64,000 nucleotides of DNA from Ursus arctos. Its lineage: Eukaryota; Chordata; Mammalia; Carnivora; Ursidae. Shown piece by piece: positions 34,538 through 46,557 of the stretch. The translations under genes were made by a program, and so were the position numbers. Numbering within the stretch: the first letter of the stretch is position 1; every line of letters begins with the position of its first letter. Location: positions 12,534,001 through 12,598,000 of the forward strand of contig NW_026622886.1 of assembly GCF_023065955.2 (NCBI RefSeq). The letters run 5' to 3'. The notes under the pieces are model-generated. The model saw only the letters and a list, made by a program, of their open reading frames with translations. It had not been told where the DNA came from and did no database searches.

Positions 34538-35441
34538 ATGACGAGAAGGAGAAATCCCCCCCAGCAAAGAAAAGACAATAAGCCTGTGGCCTCTGCCACA
34601 GAACTAATGGATATGGATATAACCAAATTATCAGAAATGGAATTCAGAGTAACAATGGTCAAGATGATGTATAGACTTGAAAAAAGTATTAACGAAAATG
34701 TTAATGAGAATATAGAATCTCTAAGGGCAGAAATTAGAGCGAATCTGGCAGAAATTAAAAATTCTATGAGCCAAATGCAGTCAAAACTAGAGGCTCCGAT
34801 GGCCAGGGTGAATGAGGCAGAAGAATGAATCAGCGAATTGGAGGATGGGTTGGTAGAAGAAAAAACTAAAATAGAATCTGGACTCAAAAAAATCCATGCA
34901 CAAGAATGTAGGTTACGGGAGATTACTGATTCAATGAAACGTTCCAATGTCAGAATCAACGGCATCCCCGAGGGGGGGGGAGAAAAACAGAGGTCTAGAA
35001 GAGATATTTGAACAAATTGTAGCTGAAAACTTCCCTAATCTAGCAAGGGAAACAAACATTCATGTCCAAGAGGCAGAGAGGACCCCTCCCAAGCTCAACC
35101 ACGACAAACCTACGCCACGTCACGTCATAGTGCAATTTGCAAATATTAGATCCAAGGATACAGTATTGAAAGCGGCCAGGGCAAAGAAATTTCTCACGTA
35201 CCAAGGCAAAGGTATCAAAATTACATCAGACCTGTCTACACAGACCTGGAATGAGAGAAAGGGTTGGGGGGGCATTTTTAAAGCTCTTTCAGAGAAAAAC
35301 ATGCAGCCAAGGATCCTTTATCCAGCAAGGCTGTCAGTCAGAATTGATGGAGAAATAAAGACCTTCCAGAATCGCCAGTCACTGACCAATTTCATAACCA
35401 TGAAACCAGCCCTACAAGAGATATTAAGGGGGGTTCTATAA
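34538..35441 (+). pseudogene. L1 ORF1 (RNA-binding chaperone), broken
   Basis: ORF1p coats L1 RNA as a trimer. The start at 34538 gives MTRRRNPPQQ and a Lys/Glu-rich heptad region (coiled coil, about residues 30-130). A TGA at 34826-34828 stops it after 96 codons; the same frame continues beyond. A +1 shift occurs at the G9 run (34972-34980), after which a 164-codon frame (34947-35441) carries the RNA-recognition and C-terminal domains, including PRHVIVQFANI, RILYPARLSV and PALQEIL. The position of the TGA fits decay of a CGA codon. Length without the breaks would be about 300 residues. Confidence 0.9.
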
Positions 35442-35513
35442 AGGTAAAAAGGCCCCAAGAGTGATACAGAACAGAAAGTCACAATCAATAGAAACAAAGA
35501 CTTTACTGGCAAC

Positions 35514-38500
35514 ATGGCATCATTAAAATCATATCTCTCAATATTCAGTCTCAATGTAAATGGCCTAAATGCTCCCATAACGCTGCAGGGTTGCAGATTG
35601 GATAAAAAGACATGACCCATCCATTTGCTGTTTACAAAAGACTCATTTTGAACCTAAAGATACATTCAGACTGAAAGTAAAGGGATGGAATACCATCTTT
35701 CACACCAATGGACCTCAAAAGAAAGCTGGGGTAGCAATTTTTATATCAGACAGATTGGATTTTAAACTAAAGACTACAGTTAGAGACACAGAAGTGCACT
35801 GTATTATTCTTAAAGGATGTATCCAACAAGTGGATATGACAATTATAAATATATATGCCCCCAACAGGGGAACAGCAAGATACACAAGCCAACTCTTAAC
35901 CACAATAAAGAGACATATAGATAAAAATACGTTAATAGCAGGGGACCTCAACACTCCACTATCAGAAATAGACAGAACACCCATGCAAAAAATCAACAAA
36001 GAAACAAGGGCTTTGAATGCCATGCTCAACGAGTTGGACCTCATAGATATATATAGAACACTACACCCCAGAACCAAAGAATACTCATTCTATTCTAATG
36101 CCCATGGAACATTCTCAAGAATAGACCATGTTCTGGGACACAAAACAGGTGTCAACCGATACCAAAAGACTGAAATTATTCCCGGCATATTCTCAGACCA
36201 CAACGCTTTGAAATTGGAACTCCACCACAAGGAAAAATTTGGAAGAAACTCAAACACTTGGAGACTAAGAACCATCCTGCTCAGGAATGACTCGATAAAC
36301 CAGGAAATCAAAAATAATTTAAACAATTTATGGAGACCAACGAGAATGAAAACACAACAGTCCAAAACCTACGGGATACTGCAAAGGCAGTCCTAAGGGG
36401 GAAATACATAGCCATCCAAGCCTCACTCAAAAGAATAGAAAAATCTAAAATGCAGTTTTTATATTCCCACCTCAAGAAGCTGGAACAGCAACAGAGGGAC
36501 AGGCCTAATCCACTCACGAGGAAGAAGTTGACCAAGATTAGAGCAGAAATCAATGAATTAGAAACCAGGAGTATAGTAGAACAGATCAACAGACCTAGAA
36601 GCTGGTTCTTTGAGAGAATCAATAAAATTGACAGACCACTGGCAAGACTTATCCAAAAGAATAGAGAAAGGACCCAAATTAATAAAATTATGAATGAAAA
36701 AGGAGAGGTCAGAACCAACACCAATGAAATTGGAAGGATTATTAGAAACTTTTATCAACAGCTATATGCCAATAAATTAAGCAATCTGGAAGAGATGGAG
36801 CCCTTCCTGGAAACCTATAAACTACCAAGACTGAAACAGGAAGAAATTGATTTTTTAAACAGGCCAATTAATTATGAAGAGATTGAGTCAGTGATAAACA
36901 ACCTTCCAAAAAACGAAACTCCAGGCCCAGATGGTTTTCCTGGGGAATTCTACCAAACATTCAAAGAAGAAATAATACCTATTCTCCTAAAGCTATTTCA
37001 AAAAATACAAACAGAAGGAAAGCTACCAAACTCATTCTATGAGGCCAATATTACCTTGATCCCCAAACTAGGCAAAGACCCCATCAAAAAGGAAAATTAC
37101 AGACCAATTTCCCTAATGAATATGGACGCCAAAATCCTCAACAAGATACTTGCTAATAGAATCCAACAGTACATTAAAAGGATTACCCATCATGACCAAG
37201 TGGGATTCATCCCTGGGATGCAAGCGTGGTTCAATATTCGCAAATCGATCAGCGTGATACATCATATCAACAAGAAAAGACTCAGGAACCATATGATCCT
37301 TTCAATCGATGCAGAAAAAGTATTTGACAAAATACAGCATCCTTTCCTGATTAAAACCCTTCAGAGTGTAGGGATAGAGGGTACATTCCTCAATCTCATA
37401 AAAACCATCTCTGAAAAGCCTATAGCAAATATTATTCTCAATGGGGAAAAGCTGGACACCTTTCCCTTAAGATTAGGAACACAACAAGGATGCCCACTCT
37501 CGCCACTATTATTCAACATAGTACTAGAAGTCCTTACAACAGCAATCAGACAACAAAAAGGGATAAAAGGTATCCAAATCGACAAAGAAGAAGTCAAAAT
37601 GTCTCTCTTTGCAGATGACATGATACTCTATATGGAAACCCAAAAAATCCACTCCTAAAGGATTAGAAATTATAGAGCAATTCAGTAATGTGGTGGGACA
37701 CAAAATCAATGCTCAGAAATCAGTTGCATTTCTATACACGAATAATGGGACTGGAGAAAGAGAAATTAGGGAATCCATCCCATTTACAATAGCACCAAAA
37801 ACCATACGTTACCTTGGAATTAACTTAACCAGAGACGTATAGGGTCTATATCCTAGAAACTATAAATCACTCTTGAAAGACATTGAGAAAGACACAAAAA
37901 GATGGAAAGATATTCCATGCTCATGGATCGGAAGAATTAACATAGTTAAAATATCCATGCTACCCAGAGCAATCTACACTTTCAATGCTATTCCGATCAA
38001 AATACCGAGGACATTTTTCAAAGAACTGGAACAAATAGTCCTTAAATTTGTATGGAACCAGAAAAGGCCCCAAATCTCCAAGGAACTGTTGAAAAGGAAA
38101 AACAAAGCTGGGGGCATCACAATGCCAGATTTCGAGCTGTACTACAAAGCTGTGATCACAAAGACAGCATGGTACTTGCACAAAAACAGACACATAGACC
38201 AATGGAACAGAATAGAGAACCCAGAAACGGACCCTCGGCTCTTTGGGAAACTAATCTTTGATAAAGCAGGAAAAAACATCCGGTGGAAAAAAGACAGTCT
38301 CTTCAATAAATGGTGCTGGGAAAATTGGACAGCTACATGCAAAAGAATGAAACTTGACCACTCTCTCACACCATACACAAAGATAAACTCCAAATGGATG
38401 AAAGACCTCGATGTGAGACAGGAATCCATTAAAATCCTAGAGGAGAACATAGGCAGCAACCTCTACGACATCGGCCACAGCAACCTTTTTCATGACACAT

Positions 38501-39316
38501 CTCCAAAGGCAAGAGAAACAAAAGATAAAATGAACTTGTGGGACTTCATCAAGATAAAAAGCTTCTGCACAGCCAAGGAAACAGTCAAAAAAACTAAGAG
38601 GCAGCCCACAGAATGGGAGAGTATATCTGCAAATGATGCTACAGATAAAAGACTGGTATCCAAGATCTACAAAGAACTTCTCAAACTCAATACGTGAGAA
38701 ACAAACAAATCAAAAAATGGGCAGAAGATATGAACAGACACTTTTCCAATGAAGACATACAAATGGCTAACAGACACATGAAAAAATGTTCAAAATCATT
38801 AGCCATCAGGGAAATTCAAAGCAAAACCACACTAAGATACCACCTTACGCCAGTTAGAATGGCAAAAATTGACAAGGCAAGAAACAACAATTGCTGGAGA
38901 GGATGTGGAGAAAGGGGATCCCTCCCACATTGTTGGTACAGCCACTCTGGAAAACAGTGTGGAGGTCCCTTAAAAAGTTAAAAATTGAGCTACCCTATGA
39001 CCCAGCCATTGCACTACTGGGTATTTACCCCAAAGATACAGACGTAGTGAAGAGAAGGGCCATATGCACCCCAATGTTCATAGCAGCATTGTCCACAATA
39101 GCTAAATCATGGAAGGAACCGAGATGCCCTTCAACAGATGACTGGATTAAGAAGTTGTGGTCCATATATACAATGGATTATTACTCAGCTATCAGAAAGA
39201 ACAATTTCTCAACATTTGCTGCAACATGGATGGCACTGGAGGAGATAATGCTAAGTGAAATAAGTCAAGAAGAGAAAGACAATTATCATATAATTTCTCT
39301 CATCTATGGAACATAA
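35514..39316 (+). pseudogene. L1 ORF2 (endonuclease-reverse transcriptase), broken
   Basis: ORF2p nicks target DNA and reverse-transcribes L1 and SINE RNA. Order: endonuclease (35514-36250, with SLNVNGLNAP, GDLNTPLSEIDR and IFSDHNALKLEL), Z region ([15 protein letters not shown] near 36920), reverse transcriptase with [10 protein letters not shown] (about 37606-37640), then the C-terminal region. Frame changes occur near 35600, 36370, 37645, 38690 and 38925, with a TAG at 37840-37842. The endonuclease catalytic Glu of the QETH motif reads QKTH (codon AAG, 35638-35640). The longest intact piece is 442 codons (36330-37658). Confidence 0.93.
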
Positions 39317-39610
39317 GAATTAGGAAGATCGGTAGGGGGGAAGAAAGGATAAAGAAAGGGGGGGTAATCAGAAGGGGGAATGAAGCATGAGAGACTACGG
39401 ACTGTGAGAAACAAATTGAGGGCTTCAGAGGGGAGGGGTGTGGGGGAATGGGATAGACTGGTGATGGGCAGTAAGGAGGGCATGTGTTGCATGGTACACT
39501 GGGTGTTATACGCAACTAATGAATCATCGAACTTTACATCAGAAACCAGGGATGTACTGTATGTTGACTAACATAATATAATAAAAAAAATTAAAAAAAT
39601 AAAAATACAT
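39317..39610 (+). other. L1 3' UTR and first A-rich tail
   Basis: Contains the G-rich polypurine tract typical of L1 3' UTRs (39333-39440, with runs of G6 and G7) and the 'gtacactgggtgttatacgc' stretch shared with the 53.3-kb L1 end. It ends in an A-rich run (39580-39615) that is the element's ordinary tail. Confidence 0.85.
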
Positions 39611-39690
39611 AAAAACTATTTTATCCTCAACTAAATTATGATGGTAAAAATAAATAAACTCAGCTATTTGATGACTAAAAAAAAAAGAAA
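39611..39690 (+). other. Candidate L1 3' transduction
   Basis: Between the first A-rich tail and a second pure A tail (A10 at 39677-39686) lies about 60 bp of non-L1 sequence. It holds overlapping AATAAA signals at 39649-39654 and 39653-39658, about 18 bp before the second tail. The target-site duplication follows the second tail, so this sequence travelled with the L1 from its source locus. Confidence 0.75.
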
Positions 39691-39701
39691 GAAACTCCAG
39701 G

Positions 39702-40560
39702 AAGATATTGGACTGAAGAAATGAATTTGGAAGTGACTGCATAGAAATGATAGTTGAAACTATGAAATTAGACACAATTATTCTGTGAGAGTGCACAGAA
39801 CGTAAGGGGTGAGGGTTGAGAATGGAGTCTGAGGAAGATGTTAGAAAGGAGGACAAGGAGATAATCAAGACAGATGCCCAGGAAGAAAAGGACTGAGAGA
39901 TGAGGCAATTTGGAGGTCACTGGTGACCTTGGCAAGAGCCACTGCAGTAGAATTATTATTATACTACAGTGTGGTGAGCCAAGGAATAAATGGGAGGTAA
40001 GGAGGTAGTTATGGTGAATAAAGACCAGGGATCAGGGATCTAAATACTCACTTGGGTCAAATAGGTAGGCTAAATAGGTAAACTATGGTAGTCTATCCAG
40101 TAATATGTATCCAGACTTACAAGTGCCAAGTAATATAACAGACATGGGAATTTTCAGTAGTGATGTGGAGAACAACAGACAAATTAGTAAAAAAATATAT
40201 ATATATTTGGAGATTATTTGAAAATGAAGAAAACAAGACAGGGAAATGGAGCAAAGAGTAGTAGCAAAGTGAGTAAGTGAGTGGGGGGATCATGGAAGAC
40301 TTCTCTGAGGAGATGACATTTAAACTCATCCCTGAATAATAAGAACTCAACCATGCAAATATGTAGGGGAAGAATATTCTAGGCCAAGGGCAAACAGTAA
40401 ATACAAATTCTGAAGCAGGAATGAGCTTGGGGTACTACAGTAACAAAGAAGACAGTGTGGCTGGGAATCCTTAACAGGGAGAAGGGGTTTGCAGATGAGG
40501 TAGGAAAACTAGACAGGAGTTATTTTAACTCAAGCTGGTTGGCCATGGCAAAGACCACAG
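39702..40560 (-). repeat. L2 LINE region, host of the L1 insertion
   Basis: Antisense L2 wording: 'aggaagatattggactgaag', 'tggaggtcactggtgacctt', 'ggcaagagccactgcagtag', then a second L2 block with 'ggaagacttctctgaggaga', 'gatgacatttaaactcatcc', 'gggaagaatattctaggcca'. Probably two antisense L2 pieces. Confidence 0.55.
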
Positions 40561-41177
40561 GTTGAAGTGTCCAGAAAGTCACAGATTAAGCACAAGAATA
40601 AATCATCCTGGAGATGATAGAAAGTAGTGTGGACCATGGCAGAGTGGAGAACACTTGTCTAACTCAAAAGGGACAGTTGCTGGTCAATAACGTCTACTCA
40701 GCTCCACTTAAGAATGTGACCTCAGTTTCCCAATCTCCAAATTAAAAAAAAAAAAAAGTAGAAATCTGGATTCTTAAGTGAAATTTTTCCATTTCTCAAT
40801 GATGTCACTGGCTTCCAATCTTGTTTTTTAAACAGTGGAGCCTGAGACTGCACTGGTCAAATGAAAAATCTGAAGGCCAGACTTGTCCACAGGTTCCCAG
40901 TTTGCAACACCTGAGTCTCAACACTGCTCTTCTAGAGTTAGATGAGAAGAGAGACAGAAAGTAGGAAGCAGGATGATACAGGGACAACGTAGTTCAGTTT
41001 AGAATAAGATAAGTGTATATTCTAAGGAGAAGCCAGGAGTGAGGAGGACAAAAAGGAGCAGGGAGAAAGGGTATGGCAGATTTAGTGAGACCTCAGAAGA
41101 AGAAGGAAGAGATAGGGTCTAGATTGAGTGGAAGGACTGGCCTTGAATAGGAGGAGGACTCTCCCCTTCTCTAGAAC
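40561..41177. other. No gene recognised
   Basis: Purine-rich, possibly diverged antisense L2 in parts. A14 run near 40743-40756. Confidence 0.3.
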
Positions 41178-41490
41178 AGAGGTTGACAAACTACCATCCA
41201 CAGGCCAAATTGGCTCATTACTGTGTTTGAACAAGCCTTAGAGCTAAGAATGGTCTTTCCATTTTTAAATAGCTGAAAAATAATTTTAAAAAAGATAATA
41301 TTTTGTGATACATGAGAATTATATGAAATTCAAACTTCAGTATCCATAAATAAAGTTTTAGCAGCCCATACCCATGCCCACTCATTTATATATTATTGGT
41401 GGCTGCTTTCCCACTGCAGCAGCAGAGATGAGTATAATGGCCCACTAAAATATTTACTAGCTAGTCCTTTACAGAACTTCTGTAAGTTCT
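41178..41490. repeat. MER3-like hAT DNA transposon remnant
   Basis: Starts 'agaggttgacaaactaccat' and 'ccacaggccaaattggctca', contains 'aaataaagttttagcagccc', 'atgcccactcatttatatat' and 'tggctgctttcccactgc', and ends 'agtcctttacagaacttct'. These are both ends and the centre of a MER3-like non-autonomous hAT element. The family name is from memory. A segment of about 100 bp (41230-41330) looks inserted. Confidence 0.6.
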
Positions 41491-41584
41491 TCCTTCCATT
41501 AAGAAGGGTGTTGTCACAGGCCAGTTGCTATTTCATGCCTTCACCATCCAAAATGTTTTTTTCAAAGTCTTGCCCAAAGAGCAA

Positions 41585-41695
41585 AGGCATTAAAGTCACT
41601 TGGGGGTGCTTCCAGGTTTACTGAACTTCCAGGTCTGGGACAGGTATTTGCATTTTTAAACAAATTTCTTGGGTGACTTTGAGGCACATTAAAAG
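41585..41695 (+). repeat. MER5-like DNA transposon fragment
   Basis: 'ttaaagtcacttgggggtgc', 'ttccaggtctgggacaggta' and 'tttgcatttttaaacaaatt' fit a shortened MER5 element. Confidence 0.5.
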
Positions 41696-41699
41696 TTAA

Positions 41700-42970
41700 T
41701 ATTTACTTAATCAGTAAACAAAACAAGCAAAACCAAGCACCGATAGCAATATTCAATCTTTAAAAATTGATTCCAGTCAAATCGTTTGAACATGTAATAG
41801 AGGTTGAAAATTAAGCTTACATCTGAAAAATCCACTGAACAGGGGATTATAGGAGACTGTAGCACCATTTTAAAAGATCTAGTCCATACATGGACAATCA
41901 TCATACAGTTTGGTGGGATGGAAATGAGTTCAGGTAGAATGGGAAAGATGGGGCTTTCTGATCTCATTTAAGTGGCAAAAACTAATCAAAAGGATCAAAC
42001 CAAGTCAAATGTGCAGAAACCGGTCAAAAAAAAAAAAAAAAAAAGAGAGAGAGAGAGAGAAATGATTTTATCTCTTCATGGTGTGTTCAGCTAGATTTTT
42101 TTTTTACTCTGAAAATCAATTCAAAACATTTCAGATATTTTAACTATGAACAAGTCCCACCAAAGGATTCATTTTGCATTGCCTACCTAATTGCCATACT
42201 TGATAGAAATAACTTTTGTTATTTCATAATCACCGTAATTCTTTGATAACAGGTATTGCAGTGGGGTGGAAAGGAAACAAATGATTATTTCTGTTTCTGA
42301 GTAAATTGCTGCTGTGATACCTAAAAGGCAAATTACATAATAATGCTCCTTTAAATGGCTTAGAATTACAGGGTGATCTCATGGTTGAATAAAGTCCTGC
42401 CACTTACTGTACATATCGGATATAAGTGTATGAAGGGTGCATGAAGCCATTAGTTAGGGCTTCGGAAGGGAAGCACAATTAGGAGCAACACATTCATCTT
42501 CAGCCTAAGTGCAGTTAACATTTTCCCACTCGGTGAAGATTTGTTCAGTTGGGCAGGCAGATGTTTTTGGGGGATGACAACAGAATGGAAAGTGGTAGAA
42601 ACCAGAGAATTGGCAAAGGTAAAACAGGGAGGAGAGTGTACAATGACTGACAGACTAAGAGAAATTAAAACCTCTTAATTTGATAAGCATGGGACTTGTT
42701 AATTGCACAACACTTATTAGAATTTGACCTTAACTGGATAGCAATTCTCAGAAAATCCTGTTACAAAGTTAATAGTCAGTGATCAAAAGAACAAAGAAGG
42801 CATGTGCTGTGGGCTCAGATTACAACAAAAGGTTAGTTTGTTGGTTATTTGGGTTATCCATGTTTACCTTGGTTATAATGTACTTCTAGTCTAGAAAATC
42901 AATGAAAAAATAAAAATAAAAACAAAAATATTGTTTTCCTTTTTGTGCCTGGTCAAAAATTCATAGGTGG
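41700..42970. other. Mostly unique sequence; A-run/(GA)n at 42026-42060
   Basis: A pure A19 run followed by (GA)n lies at 42026-42060, probably a decayed retroelement tail without a recognisable body. The 42160-42800 part is non-repetitive and AT-rich and could include a conserved non-coding element, but nothing in it is diagnostic. Confidence 0.35.
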
Positions 42971-42974
42971 TAAT

Positions 42975-43220
42975 AGCAGGTAACCTCTATAACTGGTTGG
43001 CTATATGCCAGGCACCATGCTAAGAGCTTTACCTGTGTTGTCCATTTATTTCTGCCACAATCTTATGAGGTCAATACTATTATTACATCCATTTTTCTTT
43101 TTTTTTTAGGAAAGGGATCAGAGGTTTAGAGAATTTAAAGAACTTTTCCAAGTTCACATTGGCTAATAATAGCAGAACTGCACTTTAAACTCAGGTCTGT
43201 TTGGTTCAAGAGCTGCTTCT
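42975..43220 (+). repeat. MIR SINE remnant
   Basis: Sense MIR: 'tatatgccaggcaccatgct', 'aagagctttacctgtgttgt', 'cacaatcttatgaggtcaat', 'tttaaactcaggtctgtttg'. An 8-T run at 43101-43108 interrupts the middle. Confidence 0.7.
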
Positions 43221-44689
43221 TTAAATCTCCAGGCCAGGTGATTATTAGGACATCTTGGAAATTCTCTAAAATCCCAGGCAGAGTTAATACGAATCTTTGG
43301 ATCCTTAAATCATCTCCTCCAATTTCCCATTCAATATATACAGGAAAATCTCATGTACTCAGTGTTCTACTACCCAGAGCTCTAGTGACTGGTACTTCCA
43401 TACGTCTATCTTTACATCCAGCCCTAGCCTCTACCAAGCCTCTTGTGGGATACACAAGCCATTGTCTGTGCCTTTAAGAATCTTGCAAATGTATTATGAA
43501 GATTAATTGAACACACAGACAAATAAAGAACAATACAAAAAGATGTGTGATCAAGGAAAAAAATTATAGATGGCTCGGTCAGTTCATGCATTCACATGCT
43601 GCTATGTGTTTCAAACATGTAGACATGCTAGTCGGAGTAAAAGAGGAGAAAACCAAAATGACATAGCTGAACTATTATTTAAAAAAAACACACACAAAAG
43701 CATTTTGGTGAACTTGAACTGGAACAGAAACAATAAACAATAAACAGACATACTGGGCTCTGGGTCTAGAATAACAGAGTCCGGAAGTTTGGCTCCCGTG
43801 GGCTGATGGGGAGAGAAAGGCTTCATGTGAGATGAAGAATTAAAATTAGTCTTCCTATCATAAGAATTGTTTGAAAACTTTGCAAACAACTGCTGTCCAG
43901 TGCACTAAGCTTAGGGAAGAGGAGGGCATAGACATAACTTTACTACCAGAAATGAAAAACGTCATCCAAACTTGGTGACTAGATAGGTAAAGACTATAAT
44001 AACACCACAAGCACAAAACCCTGCACCATTACTACTAATAGACCTACTTTGTTAAGTGAGGAGATGGAGCCATTGATAAGGAGGGGTGAATACACAGAGA
44101 AAGAAAACACTCCCCACTCAAAAGGAACCTAAAATCAATATTTCAAAAATAAAGAAATCTAATGATGTATAAAACAGCTGTAGAAAATATTGTAGATTGA
44201 CTTCCTTAACGTCTATTCTGAATCACACTTTTACTTTTCTTCTTCTACGACAAAAGCCAGAAAAAGAAATACCCACTATCCCAGCTTTCCTAGCAGCTGT
44301 AGCAAGTCACGTGACACAGCGTCCCGGACAATGAGATTAAAGCAGAAGTTCCTGGGGAAACTTTTTTTCCCCTTCAATAAAAAGACAAAGCTTCACTGAA
44401 AGAAAACCCTTTTGACCTTCACCCTTTTTTATGTCTGGAAAGCATGCACAATGCTCGGAGGCACACACCCATATTGTGAAAACGAGGACAAAAAATTGTG
44501 GAGCAGAAAGACATAATAGAGCAGGATCATTGGTGACATTCTGAGTAGCTGCACCACCCTGTACTGCCTACTTTGAAATCCCTTGTTCTGTGAAACAAAA
44601 ACTCCTGTTCCATGGACATCTGCCCACACAGCCTGTCCCACCATCAACATCCTGCACCAGAGTGATACATTTGTCAAAATCAATGATAC
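43221..44689. other. No gene recognised
   Basis: Unassigned. Open frames of up to 128 codons (44429-44815, minus) run into the old L1 to the right and show no domain. Confidence 0.35.
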
Positions 44690-45012
44690 ATTGTTATCAC
44701 CCACAATTTCAATTAGTTCTTTCTTGCTGTTGTACATTCCATGGGTTTTGAAAAATATATGATGGCACGTGTTCTCTGTTATAGTATCATACAGAACAGT
44801 TTTGGTGCCCTCCAAATCCTCTGTGTTTCACCTATTAATTCCTCCCTTCCCCCAACTTTTAGCAATCATCGTTCTTATTACTGTCTCCATAGTTTTACCT
44901 TTTCCAGAATGCCGTATAATTGGAATCATATAGTTGGTAGCCTTTTCAGATGGCTTCTTTCACTTAGTAATATACATTTGAGTTTCCTCTATGTCTCTTC
45001 CAGACTCATTTC

Positions 45013-46029
45013 TTTTTTTTTTTTAAGTTCTTATTTAAATTCTAGTTGGTTAACATACAGTGTAATATTAGTTTCAGGTGTACAATATGGTGATTCAACA
45101 CTTCCATACATCACCAGATGCTCATCACAGCAAGTGCACTCCTTAATCCCCATCACCTATTTAACCCATCCCTCCACCCACTCCCCTCTGGTAACCATCA
45201 AGTTTGTTGTCTATAGTTAAGAGTTTGTTCTTGGTGTTCCTCTCTTTTTTCCCTATGCTTATTTGTTTTGTGTCTTAAATTCCACATATGTGTGAAATCA
45301 TATGGTATTTGTCTTTCTCTGACTGACTTATTTTGCTTAGCATAATACTCACTAGCTCTATTCATGGCATTGTAAATGGCAAGATTCATTCTTTTTGATG
45401 GCTGAGTAATATTCTATTATATATATATATCACATATATATATAATATTCAAATATATATAAATATATCTCACCTATTCTTTATCCATTCATCAGTCGGT
45501 GGACATTTGGCCTATTTCCATGGTTGGCTATTATAAATAATGCTACTATAAACATCGGGGTATATGTATCCCTAGAATTAGTATTTTTATATTCTTTGTA
45601 GTGCAATTGCTGGATCATAGGGTAGTTCATTTTTAACTTTTTGAAGAACCACCATACTGTTTTTCAAAGTGACTGTACCAGTTGGTATTCCCACCAACAG
45701 CACAGGAGGGTTCCCCTTTTCTCCAATCCTCACCAACACCTATTGTTTCTTGTGTTGCTGATTTTAGCCGTTCTGACAGGTATGAGGTGCTATCTTATTG
45801 TAGTTTTGATCTGTATTTCCCTGATTATGAGTGATGTTGAGGTTCTTTTCATGTGTCTGTTGGCCTTCTGTATGTCTTCTTTGGAAAAATGTCTATTCAT
45901 GTATTCTGCTCATTTTTAATTGGATTATTGATTTTTCGGGTGTTGACTTTTATAAGTTCTTTATGTATTTCAGATACTAACCCCTTATCAGTTAATGACA
46001 TTTGCAAATATCTTCTCTCATTCTGTTCT
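45013..46029 (-). mobile_element. Carnivore-type L1 3' part inserted in the old L1
   Basis: T-rich tail on the left, then antisense 3' UTR text ('taacatacagtgtaatatta', 'acttccatacatcaccagat') and antisense ORF2 C-terminal text from about 45350 ('atggcaagattcattctttt', 'catcagtcggtggacatttg', 'tccaatcctcaccaacacct'). 5'-truncated at about 1 kb. An (AT)n stretch (45416-45470) has expanded inside it. No clear duplication; roughly 25 bp of the host L1 seem lost at the site. Confidence 0.7.
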
Positions 46030-46353
46030 ATTGTCTGAAAGTTCCACAGTTTATTTATTCACCTACTGAAGGACATCTTGGTTGCTTTAAATTTTGGCAA
46101 CTATGAATAAAGTTTATATAAATATCTGTGCGCAGGATTTTGTGTGGACTCAAGTTTTCAACTTATTTGGGTAAATATCAAGGCATTCAATTGCCAGATT
46201 ATATAGCAAGAGTATTTTTAGCTTTCTACAAAACTGCCGAACCGTCTCCCAAAGTGGCTGTAGAGTTGTTCGTTCCCATTGATGGTGAATGCAGTTTCTG
46301 TTGCTCCACATCCTTGCTAACATTTAGTGTTGTCAGTATTCTGGATTTTGGCC

Positions 46354-46557
46354 TTTTTTTTTTTTTTAAGATTTTATTTATTTATTTGACAGAGAGAGAG
46401 ACAGCCAGCGAGAGAGGGAACACAAGCAGGGGGAGTGGGAGAGGGAGAAGCAGGCTTCCAGCAGAGCAGGGAGCCCGATGCGGGGCTCGATCCCAGGACC
46501 CTGGGATCACATCCTGAGCAGAAGGCAGACGCTTCACGACTGAGCCACCCCGGCGCC
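46354..46557 (-). mobile_element. SINEC SINE, full length
   Basis: T15-rich tail, 'aagattttatttatttattt', antisense CT-rich middle, 'ggggctcgatcccaggaccc' and 'tgagccaccccggcgccc'. Imperfect duplication 'ctgg(g)at(a)ttggcc' at 46341-46353 and 46558-46571. The insertion splits the old L1. Confidence 0.93.

Larger units (their letters stand above)
33548..39690 (+). mobile_element. Full-length L1 retrotransposon with target-site duplication
   Basis: A 6.1-kb LINE-1: 5' UTR (33548-34537), ORF1 (34538-35441), ORF2 (35514-39316), G-rich 3' UTR and A-rich tail. An 11-bp direct repeat, 'gaaactccagg', flanks it (33537-33547 and 39691-39701). It starts with a promoter-type 5' end, so it is not 5'-truncated. 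Both frames are broken, so it cannot move itself, but low decay shows it is fairly recent. It landed in old L2/ERV-L debris. Confidence 0.95.

Noticed and set aside
36330..37658. 442-codon frame as a domesticated reverse transcriptase gene
   Set aside because: It is one open segment of a broken L1 ORF2, continuous with the rest of the element on both sides in shifted frames.
44741..45220. 159-codon plus-strand frame as a protein
   Set aside because: It crosses from old L1 into a younger antisense L1 insertion, so it is an accident of nested repeats.
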